Shown in pieces: positions 51,498 to 62,252 of a stretch of DNA of 64,000 nucleotides. Each line of letters begins with the position of its first letter. Position 1 is the first letter of the stretch. This DNA is from Saccharomycopsis crataegensis (taxonomy: Eukaryota; Ascomycota; Saccharomycetes; Ascoideales; Saccharomycopsidaceae). The position numbers were made by a program, and so were the translations under genes. The notes below the pieces were generated by a model that was given only the letters and a program-made list of their open reading frames with translations, ran no database searches and had not been told where the DNA came from. The stretch is taken from positions 1,922,001-1,986,000 of the forward strand of contig NW_027043819.1 of the NCBI RefSeq assembly GCF_037102585.1, given 5' to 3'.

Positions 51498-54416
51498 TCA
51501 AGCAAGACCCACACCAAGACCAACACAGATACCGACAATACTCAAAATAGTGATGAACATCGACATACCGGCAGCAATTAATTTATATTTTCTTTGAATG
51601 TACCCAACGGATGGATCCAAGAAACCAAAGCACATCACTAGATATAGTGGTGGTACAAAAATGGCTATGAATAATAACAAGATGGCGGTATTTGGGGAGC
51701 AAACAGTTAATCCAGAACTGTGACCAGGTGAGCCATATTTCTCGCTACCATAGTCAAAGCTCAACCCTTCGGACACCATTGTTGCATTTTCGTTAGTAGC
51801 TCCAAGTGACGGTTTCAAATTGAATGATCTCAAATTGCTTTTGGAATTGGATTTGAATTTGCTGCCACGGTTCATGGAGTATGTAGAATCACGGAATGAC
51901 TTAATTTGGTCAATTGATTCATCATTGATGGATTTGATATATTTATTATTTTGGATGGAGAGAGGAGAGAATGGAGTGGTTGGAGGAACAATTGGACCAG
52001 ATTGGTATTTATTATGTGTATCAGGGGTGCCATAACTATCATGATGAATCCCGCTGCTTGGTTTAGGATATCCGCTGTTTGAAGTTGATCTGATAGTTGG
52101 TTCTTTCCGGTAGTTTTGGTATTGCTGATAAGATACTGGCTTAACAAATATTTTCTTGTCATCTGTTAGGAGATTTGGTATATTTGTGCTAATAGCAGAT
52201 TGGTTGGCCATAATAGCAGCATCAGTTGCAGCAGCAGAGGTAGCAGCGGCCAAGGCAGCAGAAGTGAGATTATTTGATTTAGATGACTTAAAACTCTCCT
52301 GACCTTTTCTAAGGGAAGAGAAGCTACTTGATTGTGTATGGGCAGTATTATTCAAATAAGGAGGGACAAAGATCGAGTCATCATTGACGTTATCAAGATT
52401 ATTGCCGCTACCACTTGATATAATTTTCCTAGCATTTTCATTTTCATCTTCCTCATCCTCAAGATCCTCGTCAACTTCTCTAACGTTAAGATCGCTTTCT
52501 AACTCTTGTAATCTTTTATCATAAGAATCAAACCTATGTGGGTCATCAATACTTTGAATTCTGGTGTGCTGTTGCAGTTGATTCTTGCCAGTCATAAATG
52601 TATCTGTTGGTGAAGTGATATTAGTTTGGTATGATGATCTGTAGTTGCTGCCATAGTAGGAACTGTAAGTATTTGTGGTTGTTGCGGTATCTCTCTTCTT
52701 GCTGGTTGGTGTGCTTATTCCCATACTCAATGGTGATGATAATAATGGGAATTTTGTTTGAGCTTTACTGTACATATTAGAAAACCTTTTTGGTTGTGAC
52801 GATGTTTGAGAAGTGAAACTAGTACCAATGTTACCGATAACTGGTTCTTCACTTTCGAAATAGAAACCTTGAGAACCATTGTGATCAGAAATATTTCCAA
52901 TAGCATTTTCAGAAGCCCTCGATTCTCTTTTTCTACTGATGTCTTCAGACGAAGAAAATGCGCTTGAAATGCTTCTGGATCTGGAATGTGTAGAACTACT
53001 TGAATGACGAGGTCTTGCACCAGATGCATATGCAGCAGCAGCCTTTGCATCATCTGAATTTATCGACACTGTAGAATGTGAAACAGTTCTTCTATGTGGC
53101 AAACTTGTCAGTTTATCTCTGACCAGAAGAGTAGATGTTGATCCAAAGTTGTCAAGTTTTGGTAGAGGATTATTGTTGATTTCCGAAGTCATGGCGTCCA
53201 ATAAACTAGGAGTCGCGGTATTTCTGTTTGAAGATGAGCCAATGGTACTTTCCCTATGATCACTGCCCTCATAAATACTTGAGCCTCTTCTACTGTCGTC
53301 TGGGTTTGGAGTTGGTGCTGGGGCGCCTGAATTCCTCACACTCTCAGGTTCATTGAGATATAATGAATACATATTGTTCAAAGTGTTGCCGCTATTCACC
53401 GAAAACCGTGGCCTCTCGTTGGCTATTACTGGGGCTGTCAAGGAATTTGACAGTAGCGCTGATTGTGATTCTTCTGCTCCAATTTCTGTGCTCGACATTG
53501 ATAGCTGTCGGCTGTTAACACCTTCTTTTTGCTCGCTGTTTAAGTCGGTCAATGCAGAATGGAAACTTTCATTAGTGGTAAAGGTATTGACACTGATGGC
53601 AGATGGAGGATGTGATATTCTTCTATTTGAAGTCGATGATTGTGGCAAATTACGGATATCTGAAGATAATGGGAAAATATCATCGCCTCTTTCGTCTTCA
53701 TTTTTTTGCCTCTCTATTTCTTCATCGTCACTGAGAATATGTTTGTTGGTTTTTTTCTGATTATCAGATCCCTCTGTTGAAATACTAATAATATCCAATT
53801 TCGATTCCACTCCTAAAGCAGGACTTAATCCTATACTTGATCTAGGGGTTCCTTTTGACATTACTTCATCTTTAATATTTCTTCTGCTGAATTGCGGACT
53901 ACCAATTTTTGTAGTTGGGGTAGTAGCAAATGTTCCACTGATATGTTCTTCATTTGAAGATCCACTGGTGTCAAAGTTTTCTATTAAATGAGAAGACGCC
54001 CCTGGATGCTGCAGTTGATGGTAATTATAATAGTAACGGTAATATTCATAGTCGTCATCTGCCTCCATTACTGAATTCGGCGGTAGTGGGGAGGTACTAT
54101 TGAATTCTGTGCTGGTTTCAGAGAAAGTGGAACTCGATTCTCTTTTTTTCTCACTGTCAGGACTATTGTCAAGATTATTTGTTTGGACGGTTAAATGTGA
54201 AGTTTGAGGATTATCTCTTCCTGCAAGGACTTCAAAACTTTTAGTCTTTGAATTGAAAGAGCCGAAAGAAGCTGTGCTGGTTCTGTGAGATGCCTTCAAT
54301 ATCATTGATCTGAATTTGTCTTTTATTGGGGTCTTACCAGTGATGGACGAAGAGTCTTCTTCAGAGTCCTGAAAATCAGTGGATTTTCCCAACTTTTTTG
54401 GAGATTCAAACGACAT
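51498..54416 (-). CDS. Bud8/Bud9-like membrane landmark protein
   Basis: The 972-residue protein has a very long Ser/Thr/Asn-rich N-terminal part and two membrane helices only at the extreme C-terminus (TAILLLFIAIFVPPLYLVMC and IAAGMSMFITILSIVGICVG), separated by a short loop (SVGYIQRKYK). This architecture, a large probably glycosylated ectodomain anchored by two terminal helices, is that of Bud8 and Bud9, which mark distal and proximal poles for bipolar budding with Rax1/Rax2. There is no obvious signal peptide, also as in Bud8/9. S. cerevisiae BUD8 is near ORM2 and BUD9 near ORM1, and an ORM gene is present in this window, which supports the call. Sequence identity is low outside the tail, so the assignment is moderate. 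Confidence 0.6.
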   Translation of the reverse strand: MSFESPKKLGKSTDFQDSEEDSSSITGKTPIKDKFRSMILKASHRTSTASFGSFNSKTKSFEVLAGRDNPQTSHLTVQTNNLDNSPDSEKKRESSSTFSETSTEFNSTSPLPPNSVMEADDDYEYYRYYYNYHQLQHPGASSHLIENFDTSGSSNEEHISGTFATTPTTKIGSPQFSRRNIKDEVMSKGTPRSSIGLSPALGVESKLDIISISTEGSDNQKKTNKHILSDDEEIERQKNEDERGDDIFPLSSDIRNLPQSSTSNRRISHPPSAISVNTFTTNESFHSALTDLNSEQKEGVNSRQLSMSSTEIGAEESQSALLSNSLTAPVIANERPRFSVNSGNTLNNMYSLYLNEPESVRNSGAPAPTPNPDDSRRGSSIYEGSDHRESTIGSSSNRNTATPSLLDAMTSEINNNPLPKLDNFGSTSTLLVRDKLTSLPHRRTVSHSTVSINSDDAKAAAAYASGARPRHSSSSTHSRSRSISSAFSSSEDISRKRESRASENAIGNISDHNGSQGFYFESEEPVIGNIGTSFTSQTSSQPKRFSNMYSKAQTKFPLLSSPLSMGISTPTSKKRDTATTTNTYSSYYGSNYRSSYQTNITSPTDTFMTGKNQLQQHTRIQSIDDPHRFDSYDKRLQELESDLNVREVDEDLEDEEDENENARKIISSGSGNNLDNVNDDSIFVPPYLNNTAHTQSSSFSSLRKGQESFKSSKSNNLTSAALAAATSAAATDAAIMANQSAISTNIPNLLTDDKKIFVKPVSYQQYQNYRKEPTIRSTSNSGYPKPSSGIHHDSYGTPDTHNKYQSGPIVPPTTPFSPLSIQNNKYIKSINDESIDQIKSFRDSTYSMNRGSKFKSNSKSNLRSFNLKPSLGATNENATMVSEGLSFDYGSEKYGSPGHSSGLTVCSPNTAILLLFIAIFVPPLYLVMCFGFLDPSVGYIQRKYKLIAAGMSMFITILSIVGICVGLGVGLA

Positions 54417-56800
54417 TTTTTGTTGGAATTCGAGTTGATAAGTTGAAATTTAGTGGTTTTATGTTTGGGTAAGGTAAAAAGTGAGTGGCTTAGTAAAGAT
54501 GTGAAGGAGTAAACGAATGGATCCTTGTGAATAACGAATGTGAAACTTATACTAATTTTAAGCGAGATTGCTCATGAAAATAAATGATTGACAAAATAAT
54601 AACGAATGAACTGTTTTTTTGTTTTGTTATTTTCGCTTGCTAGACATCTAGTTTTATTGACGGTATTCCTTGTTATACTGGCAAAGGATTCAACTAATTA
54701 TTCAATAAACAAAAATAAAAAACGAATGAATTTGAATAGGATTAGGGCTCCTTATGGATAATGACTGCCAATGGAGGCCTATCTTTTTGTTGGTGATGTT
54801 GTATTTTCTGGATGATCGTGAATTGGTGGTTTCTTCCTGTCCTCTTTGTCTTCAAAAGTTATCCCTTATTTTGCAATACATATAGTATATGTGTATGTAT
54901 ATATTTGAAGTGAAGGATGACGGGATTACTGGAAGCAGTGTAATATATGTGATAGGAAGGGTCTTTGGTAAATGAGAGACGATAATTAATGTTGAAGGAA
55001 TGGGTGTGTTGAGGAAACAATCAAAGAACAAAAAATTCGATAGGATCCTGTTTTTCACAAATTTTGACCACACACCATCCATTATTGCCAACACCCTGTC
55101 CGAATTAGGAAGCGCCGGTGCCTCGACGCTAAAACATTGCGGGTGCATCACCCCTTATAGCGACGCGACTAGACGCGACTGCCGGCAGACTGCATTGTCT
55201 GGTACACGTGATTATTGCTACTTGTGCAATGTTGACTGTTTCTATTGTGTATAGAATATAATAATATGAGGTTTTTTGCTGTATTCTGAGGATGCTCCTC
55301 TGGATGCTTGGCCTATACACTCGCTTATTGTCAGCGGGGTGACACCTTTTTGTTTGTTTGTTTGTTCGTCTTGATTTTTTTTTTCATTTTGGAGTGGGTA
55401 TGTGTGGATGAACCATTTTGTCTTTTTTTAGCGTCCAGATTGGGTAAAATTAGGTTCTGGTATGGGAAGAAACCCGCCCTTCATTAGTTTTAGTGCGTTG
55501 TGTCTTACGTCCTAACCCAAAAACCCTCCGTTCATACAGCCATTCACCACTATCTGCCGTGGATAGTGACTATATCGATACTATTTGATCAATCGTTAAA
55601 TATATTGGAGGGTTTACTAGATAACTCCCGTAATGTGACTTCTTTCTTCATTCTGTGGCTGTAACTGTAACTTCTACTTTGAACTACTGATTATTGTTAT
55701 TAGTTATTCGTCCCATCAGATGGTGTAGCAGCAGTAATAAAAAAATTTTATTGATCAATTTTATTAAAAATAGTAAAAGTCATTGAAACCATTATCATTT
55801 AATTAATAGCTGATATGATAGAAGCCTCCCAGTTGACACATAATATAATTTACATCTATCAGTATTTGGGGCTCTCGAAAATAGCTTGCATATTGGTTTT
55901 GAAAATAACCACGCAATTGACATAACCATGATTTCTGTAAGCACAATTCTCACATTACAATAATAACATAAATGAATATATGGTGATAGTAATAGTAATA
56001 GTAGATGATTGAGATAAAGAGGAATACCAATAAGATATGTTTATAATATTGCTTTTATTTATTAGCAATATGGTGACTAACAGAATTCTATTCCAGAATC
56101 TTCAAAAGGAAATTAAAAATTGAGATCATTCATTCACAAAAATATCTCCAGTCCTAAATTCTTTGAAGTAAATCTGACAACAGTTTTTTAGGCAGCTTAT
56201 TCTTTGCGTGAAAGAATGGAATCTCTAAACTAAATGATCACCCTGCTATGATATTGTCAATCTACATTCTCATCTTCGTGAATAGGGGAAAAAAAAAGAA
56301 AAGAAGGAGGAAAAGCAAAGAAATCAATAATATTACAATTTTGTAATCTATTAAATGAGTCTAAAATATTTTTTTCAAGAACTAGCTAAATAAAAAAACA
56401 AAAAAACAAACCAAAAAGACTTCCAAAAGAATCCCATTAATCAAACGTTGCAAAAGAAGTCCATATCCTTTTCTGTTGAAGATGAAAATACCCAATTATT
56501 ACTGAAACATTGTAACAAAGTATTAACTACCGGAGATTCCAAAAATATGATAAATGGAAACCTCTTCGATGAAATATTCACACCCCTCAGTCAATTCGTG
56601 ATCAGAGCTACAAAAATAATGTGAAAAAAAAAAGAGAAAAAGGAACAAGAGAAGCTCTCAATCATGTTGAAAGACTGCAGGAAAATTCTCCCACCAAAAA
56701 AGCGAAAAAAATATCATCAAAAAAAAAAGAAAATACAATTACCGATTTCTAATTTGACACCACCAATATTCCATACATGTATATAATATTCTGGTAAAAG
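54417..56800. other. divergent intergenic region (BUD8-like and AIM36 promoters)
   Basis: 2.4 kb. A GC-richer block at 55100-55200 carries the direct repeat GACGCGACT-A-GACGCGACT. TTAGGGCT occurs near 54745. An 84-codon plus-strand ORF (55000-55254) overlaps the GC-richer block and has no recognisable family. The rest is AT-rich. Confidence 0.5.
55162..55180. promoter_or_regulatory. tandem GACGCGACT, possible MBF-type element
   Basis: Two copies of GACGCGACT one base apart. ACGCG cores are bound by MBF-family (Swi6-Mbp1) factors that drive G1/S genes. It lies about 750 bp upstream of the BUD8-like gene. Confidence 0.4.
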
Positions 56801-57589
56801 ATGCTCTCTGTATTTAAGCCATCAAAAGCTATTATATCTAGTATCTCTAGAAGTTTTTCTAGACCTGTGGTCGCGGCAAAATCACGGCCATCATTTGCCA
56901 AACTTACTTGCCAACACAACTACTCAACTAAACCGCGTGTGCAAAAAACTTCAAGCTCTGGCGAAAGGGGCCCAAAATTCCGTTATTTGATAATGATTGG
57001 GGTGGTTAGTTATGGTGCCTTGCTATTGGCAATTGATGGGGTTGACAAAAACCGTCCTAAGAACAAATTCTCCGAAGAAGAATATGATCAGCTAGTCCAG
57101 GATGGGTTGAAAAGAAAGCAGAAAGCCATTGCTGATAATGAAAGGGTAAACGTTTTTCTCTTACCAAGGGCAACAGAAGCACAAACATCAGAAGAAGAAT
57201 TGACTAAACTAGGTGCCGACGTGAAGGCGATCAAACTTGATGATTTGATTCAGGAAGAAAAGAAAGATAAAGAATCTAGATATGGTCCATTATTGATCGA
57301 ATGTGAGCTCTATGATACTAAGGTTCCAGTTGGTACCTATAGCTCAATGATTGGTACCAAATTGCAAGAATTGAAAGAAACTTCAGGAACCAAAAACTTT
57401 GTAGTGATCGGATTCCCTGGATCAATTAGCGAGTCTATCAAGTTTGAAGACAAGATTGTTACCGTTAAAAATCTAATCACCTTTGATGATGACAGCTCAA
57501 AAGACGATGTTGTCTCCTACTACAATACTGTTCAAAAGGTGAAGAGAATTTCTTCATTGGATCAATTGAATGGCCTTGTCGCCAAATAG
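56801..57589 (+). CDS. AIM36: Aim36-like mitochondrial protein
   Basis: The 262-residue protein has an N-terminal mitochondrial import signal rich in Ser, Arg and Lys without acids (MLSVFKPSKAIISSISRSFS). One membrane helix follows near 60-80 (RYLIMIGVVSYGALLLAI), then DGVDKNRPKNKFSEEEYDQL and VQDGLKRK, which match S. cerevisiae Aim36 (DKNKPKTTLSEEEF). The second half (NFVVIGFPGSISESIKFEDK, VVSYYNTVQKVK) also parallels it. Aim36 is an inner-membrane protein named from a mitochondrial inheritance screen; its biochemical role is unknown. It is near MRPS8 here and directly next to it in S. cerevisiae. Confidence 0.88.
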   Translation: MLSVFKPSKAIISSISRSFSRPVVAAKSRPSFAKLTCQHNYSTKPRVQKTSSSGERGPKFRYLIMIGVVSYGALLLAIDGVDKNRPKNKFSEEEYDQLVQDGLKRKQKAIADNERVNVFLLPRATEAQTSEEELTKLGADVKAIKLDDLIQEEKKDKESRYGPLLIECELYDTKVPVGTYSSMIGTKLQELKETSGTKNFVVIGFPGSISESIKFEDKIVTVKNLITFDDDSSKDDVVSYYNTVQKVKRISSLDQLNGLVAK

Positions 57590-57948
57590 ATGGAGGTTTT
57601 GCATGTAAATACGATAAATATGAACGTTCATTGCATAATGATTGTATTAGAGAAAGGATTATGTATATACCAAAGAATAATCCTGACTTTGGTAAATATT
57701 GTAGTGTTATATTAATAATACAGCTACCAAATCATGTCAAAGAGAATTTAGGATACACCAAGTAAGTGTGTGATCACAAGATGACACGCCACGAAAACTC
57801 TGATACTTTTTGAGCCTACAACGATAAAAAGACAGAACAATTTCAACCAGAGTTACGTGTGAATTATGGAAAGCAAAGATACAAAAATAGAAAAAAAAAT
57901 TGTAGTAGATTCTCCTTCAACGCCATATAATTACATTATATATCACGC
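57590..57948. other. convergent spacer between AIM36 and TIF34
   Basis: 359 bp of AT-rich 3' flank; nothing else is seen. Confidence 0.7.
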
Positions 57949-59069
57949 TTAAGCTAAAGAAGAATTGGCAGTGAGTTCAACATCATACTTGAAATCAAAA
58001 TAGTGCTTTTCAAAATAGTGCAATCTAATAAAACCATCTTCCCCACCAGAAGCATACCCAGAACCATTTGGATGCATGGCAACATAATTGAGAGGACCGA
58101 AATGGCCAGCAACTCTACCGATTTCATCTTGGAAAACCTTGTGGAAAAATCTGGCTTCAAATTTACCTTGCTTTGCACTGGTTGTGGTGACATCTCTGGC
58201 TTCTTGACCACCTCCAAGAACAACAAAGTCTTTGACAGGTGTGATAGTGGCAGAATTCATTGGTGCATCAGTTTCGTAAGTCTTCAAAACCTTAAAACTA
58301 TCAGTATCAACCAAACAAGCAGTCTTATCCTTAGAAGATGTTATAAAGTATGTTCTGTCTTCTGAAAATTGGATATCGGTAATTTGTTTTTCGTGGATTT
58401 TCTCCGATGCCATGAATTTCCCGTTTTCAGCATCATATTTTGATATAACACCATCTTGGTGACCAGCAACAATATATTTACCACCATAAGAGTAACCCAC
58501 AATCATAGCCTTGACAAAGTCCTTTCTGGTAGGTATGTCTAAGATTGGTTCGGTCGACTGTTCGCTCAAGTTATCCTTGTTCAATTTGAATACAAGTATT
58601 CTACCATTGAAACCCATGACGGCATCGATGGCCATGAGGATCTCATCTTTGTAAGGGTTGAATTCCACTCTTCTGACAGGTGTTTCTAATGACCAAGTGA
58701 ACAAACATTCACCAGTTTCAACGTTCCATAATTTGGCACTGAAATCAGCAGACCCGGTAATTGCCAATTTGCTGTCTTCCGAAACATCAATAGTCCAGAT
58801 GGTACCACTGTGGCCCTTCAAAGTTCCCAATCTTTCACCGTTGAAAGAATACCAGATGGAAGCAACGGTATCCTTACCTACTGAGAGAATCAAATCCCCT
58901 TCTTTATTGAATTTAACCTGAGTTAAAGATCTTTCGTGACCTTTTCTTTAGTAAGAGGTGTTAGTATCATACATTCCATCAGCACAGATCTTGCTTGGAG
59001 CAGAGTAGCCTGCTGTCTAACAAGCTAAGATAGGATCTTTCACTATACGTACAATAATATTGGTCTCAT
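57949..59069 (-). CDS. TIF34: translation initiation factor eIF3i (Tif34), spliced
   Basis: Exon 1 is 59053-59069 and exon 2 is 57949-58945, joined across a 107-base intron with donor GTACGT, branch point TACTAAC (58960-58966 complement) and acceptor AAAG. The product is 337 residues. It reads MRPILLKGHERSLTQVKFNK after splicing, then WD40 blades such as GTLKGHSGTIWTIDVSEDSK and LAITGSADFSAKLWNVETGE, ending GEDGFIRLHYFEKHYFDFKY. S. cerevisiae Tif34 (347 residues) aligns from the first residues (MKAIKLTGHERPLTQVKYNK). eIF3i is a seven-bladed propeller bound to eIF3b in the scanning complex. The splice is supported by all three signals and by protein continuity. Confidence 0.95.
58946..59052 (-). 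other. intron of TIF34
   Basis: 107 bases, GTACGT donor, GATACTAACACC branch region and CTAAAG acceptor. Confidence 0.9.
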
Positions 59070-59314
59070 TGTGTCTGGCTTGAAACTATTGGACTTGAAT
59101 CAAGGTATTTCTCATCATGAAGAATTTTTTTTTTTTTTCATAGTGCACTGGAAAATTTGATTTTCATGAAATCGCCAGCTTTGGTCACGTGTCGGGAAAC
59201 AGAAGGAAAGAAAAGAAAGAAAGAAGCAGAGCGGAGTCGCGATGTGCCTAAAGTTAGAGGTTCTTAATTATCTTACTAAAGGTGGCAAGCAATATTTTTC
59301 CTGGCAAATAGAAC
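59070..59314. promoter_or_regulatory. divergent promoter of TIF34 and SNU23 with CACGTG
   Basis: 245 bp containing a T14 tract near 59126 and GTCACGTGTC with CACGTG at 59186-59191, a possible Cbf1 site. Confidence 0.5.
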
Positions 59315-59968
59315 ATGAGTGGCAAAGAAGAAAAGGAGGAAAGTTTGAGCTCGGTAAACTCTTACGGACGAAGAACATGGAACCGCGATGCCTATGCAAA
59401 ACTAGCACAACAGAAGAAAAGCCGACCTGTTAGACCCGATGAGACCTCCAAGAAAGATATCACCCAGCGGAAGGTAAATATTGATTTTGACGCTAACATC
59501 AATAAGGTCCAGCTAGTAGATCAGTCGGCGTCTGTGTCGATACACAAAGGGAAAAGCTCGGGGTTTTATTGTGAGATTTGTAACTTGACCTTCAAGGATA
59601 ATTTGAGTTTTTTAAATCATATCAATTCTCCAAAACATTTAGAGAATTCAGAATTCAAAACCAGAAATTTGAACAAGAACATTACATTAGAAGACATAAG
59701 GAAGAAGCTAAAATCGGTACACGACGCAAAATTGCGACAGAAGGAGAATGAGAATGATTTGGAAGTATTCAATTTAAAGAGAAGGATTGAAAATAGGAAA
59801 ATATTCGAAGATCATGAAGCTGAAAGAAAGCGACAAAAGAAGAAAGAAAAAAAGACTCGTAAGTATGAAACGAAAATAAATGAGGAGAAAAGCAATTCCG
59901 TTTCTGCAACCAACAATGAAATGATGGAGGCCATGGGGTTTTCCAGTTTTGGAACTTCAAAAAAATGA
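59315..59968 (+). CDS. SNU23: U4/U6.U5 tri-snRNP zinc-finger protein Snu23
   Basis: The 217-residue protein has the N-terminal YGRRTWNRDAYAKLA motif (S. cerevisiae FGRRTWDREEYAEQA) and a matrin/U1-type zinc finger SGFYCEICNLTFKDNLSFLN with Cys86, Cys89, His102 and His108 (S. cerevisiae FGFYCDICNLTFKDTLQYID). A long basic helical C-terminus follows (RKRQKKKEKKTRKYE). Snu23 joins the B complex with Prp38 and helps activate the spliceosome. A longer in-frame product is not supported upstream. In S. cerevisiae SNU23 adjoins BUG1, which is the second gene downstream here. Confidence 0.95.
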   Translation: MSGKEEKEESLSSVNSYGRRTWNRDAYAKLAQQKKSRPVRPDETSKKDITQRKVNIDFDANINKVQLVDQSASVSIHKGKSSGFYCEICNLTFKDNLSFLNHINSPKHLENSEFKTRNLNKNITLEDIRKKLKSVHDAKLRQKENENDLEVFNLKRRIENRKIFEDHEAERKRQKKKEKKTRKYETKINEEKSNSVSATNNEMMEAMGFSSFGTSKK

Positions 59969-60252
59969 TCTACGTGGAATGCCATCGGAAGACATATTTA
60001 ATAACAGGAAAGTGAATTTCTTTCATTTTTTTCTTGGTTCAAATTTGGTGAGTTATAATGTGTAATTAAAGGAAAGTTAAAATGTATAGTAGCGAGAAGA
60101 GAAATGTGATTGATTCCCCCTTTTTTAAAAAGAAATACAAGGGCAATAAAAAGTAAAATATAAAAATAAGCAAGGCTCGTAATTCATTCATTCATTTTGC
60201 TTTAACGATCAGAAAAGATCTTAAAACGGCAGGTCCAAATCAAGTGGACTTA

Positions 60253-60514
60253 TTACTTAGCAGCCGTAGCCGCTTCAGCTTTTCTGGCATCAGCTGTGGA
60301 ATTAGTTAGTATATGAGGTTACAAAAGCCAATAAACAATACTCTTCAAAGAACAATCTTCCAATCAATTACTCACCAGCAGCTTGTTTGGCTCTTAATTT
60401 CTCAGCATCTGCTTCTAATCTCTTCTTTGGGTCACCGGATTGCTTCTTCTTTTGTTGTGCTTGCTTTTTCAAGTTCTTTTCTCTGGACTTGTCTCTCTGG
60501 TTACCTCTGGCCAT
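60253..60514 (-). CDS. SERF/4F5-family small protein (YDL085C-A type), spliced
   Basis: Exon 1 is 60376-60514 and exon 2 is 60253-60293, joined across an 82-base intron with donor GTGAGT, branch point TACTAAC and acceptor CACAG. The product is 59 residues: MARGNQRDKSREKNLKKQAQ, then KKSGDPKKR-type motif (KKQSGDPKKRLEADAEKLRA) and a short Ala-rich end (KQAAADARKAEAATAAK). S. cerevisiae YDL085C-A (68 residues) starts MARGNQRDLARQKNLKKQ and shares SGDPKKRMESDAEILRQKQA. SERF proteins are small, disordered and basic, bind nucleic acid and modify amyloid aggregation. The intron places the last 14 residues on a separate exon. Confidence 0.92.
60294..60375 (-). other. intron of the SERF-family gene
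   Basis: 82 bases; GTGAGT donor, ATACTAACTAATTCCACAG 3' end. Confidence 0.9.
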
Positions 60515-60788
60515 TATGTTCTGTACTGTCAGAAAAACTATATATATATATATACAAACTCAATAGGATATGAAGCAAAATGAAAATCAGAATCGCGTTT
60601 GTCCACTTGATGGTGGTAAAATAATTTCGATGGTATTATTACCCCCCGTGATCTGAGGATGGTCAGGCACCCCTGGTGAGATCGATTGTCGGGAAAATAA
60701 AACAAAAACAAAATAATCAGAGGCTGTTGCTGGCGAAGTCAATCTCTGCCTATTTGATCCAAACTCAAAGAGAAAGTTAGAGTTAACA

Positions 60789-61971
60789 ATGTCAGAAGAA
60801 AAAGCTACCACACCAGAGGTTTCCAAAGACCCAGAAGAATTGTCTAAAGAAGAAAAACTTGAGGCTGCTAGAAAAAAAGTATGTTTGACATTTAGTATGT
60901 ATGCACCCTTCATTTGATGTTGAAATCATGATGTTAACATGGGGAATATAGTTTGAAAAATTGAAGAAGCAGAAGAAGAAGAAATCTGGCAAGAAGAAGA
61001 AGGAAAAAGAAGAGCAAAAGGACTCAGAAGAAACTAAAGAGGATGACGAAGGAGACGATGATAAGATCGATGATATGAAAGCTCAGCTTGAAGAGCCTCT
61101 AGAAACAGATAAGGAAGCTGAAAAGGAAATAAGTAAGGGAGAAAAAGAAGAAGATAAGGAAACAGAAAAAGAAAAGGAAACAGAAAAAGAGACCTTTAAA
61201 GAAACAGAAGAAGAAGAAGAAGAAAAAGAAAAAGAAAAAGAAAAAGAAGAAAAAGAAGAAGAAGAAAAAAAAAAAAAAGAGAAGCTAAAGGAAACACAAG
61301 AAAAAATAGATGATATTGCAGAGAAACCCAAAGGTGATAGTAGAATGGATGAATTGTTCACATCTGAAAATGCTAATGAAGAATTAGAAGATGTATTCAA
61401 TAATTTGGATGCCAATGCTGATCCTCCAAAATCAAATGTTGTGCCGACTGCCCCAAATCAAACACCAGCCACTGACGACAGTTTCAATAAAGATGCTTTG
61501 ATTGAAGAATTACGGAAAAAATTGAAAGAATCTGATGAACAGCTTACAAAATACAAAAAGGAAAATTCTAACTTGAAATTTGAAAAAATGGATTTGTTAG
61601 ATGAAATTGAAACTTTAAAAGATACTGTCGACGAATTGAATATTAAACTTTCAACAAAGGGAGTCGATGGCCATTCCGATGAAGGGTCAGAAAGAGAAGT
61701 TTCGTTATCTCCTGGACCTCCTCAAACCCAACAAAAAAGAGGGTCTATCTTTGGAACTTATACTCCACAGTATCAAATGCCTCAACAACAACAACAACAA
61801 CAACAACCATCTTCTTTCCAAGCACAACAAAACCAGTACCAGCCACATTACCAAAAACCTACCTACTCTTATGAAGAGATCAAAGCTCAGATAATGGAGA
61901 AAGCCAAAGATTGGACATTAGATATGAGAATGTGGAGATCTATTGGATCTGGACCAGTGGTCGAAATATAA
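60789..61971 (+). CDS. BUG1: Bug1-like cis-Golgi coiled-coil protein, spliced
   Basis: Exon 1 is 60789-60878 and exon 2 is 60952-61971, joined across a 73-base intron (donor GTATGT, acceptor ATAG, weak branch GTTAAC). The product is 369 residues. It starts MSEEKATTPEVSKDPEELSK and EEKLEAARKKFEKLKKQKKK, the layout of S. cerevisiae Bug1 (MSEQESDEVKRMKQLEEARK then Lys-rich). A highly charged Glu/Lys region, a coiled coil near 190-250, a Gln run and a conserved-looking end follow (DWTLDMRMWRSIGSGPVVEI). The terminal hydrophobic VVEI fits a ligand for the PDZ domains of Grh1/GRASP, Bug1's partner. The gene pairs with SNU23 as in S. cerevisiae. Its promoter is shared with the SERF gene. Confidence 0.82.
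60879..60951 (+). other. intron of BUG1-like gene
   Basis: 73 bases, GTATGT donor; no TACTAAC, the best branch candidate is GTTAAC about 14 bases before AG. Confidence 0.8.
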
Positions 61972-62252
61972 TGGGAATTTTTTATCTCATTTCTGTATAA
62001 ATCTACAAATGTCTTTCTTACTAATTTAATGCGTAAGATGATATTCCTGTGAATAACTTCGTTTATTACAAGCGTACTTTAGTAGATGTAAATACGAGCA
62101 TGTCTCCGCAATTTGATATATATATACAAGTGATTCCACTATACTGAAATCCCAACTCTTGTGTCACAAACACAAAAATAGAAAATGCATTTGCAAAACA
62201 ACAAAAAGACAACCACCTTCTTTAATTTTATTCAACGTAATAATCTTATCGT

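Noticed and set aside
61083-61415. 110-codon Ser/Phe-rich ORF opposite the BUG1-like gene
   Set aside because: Complement of the Glu/Lys-rich coding sequence.
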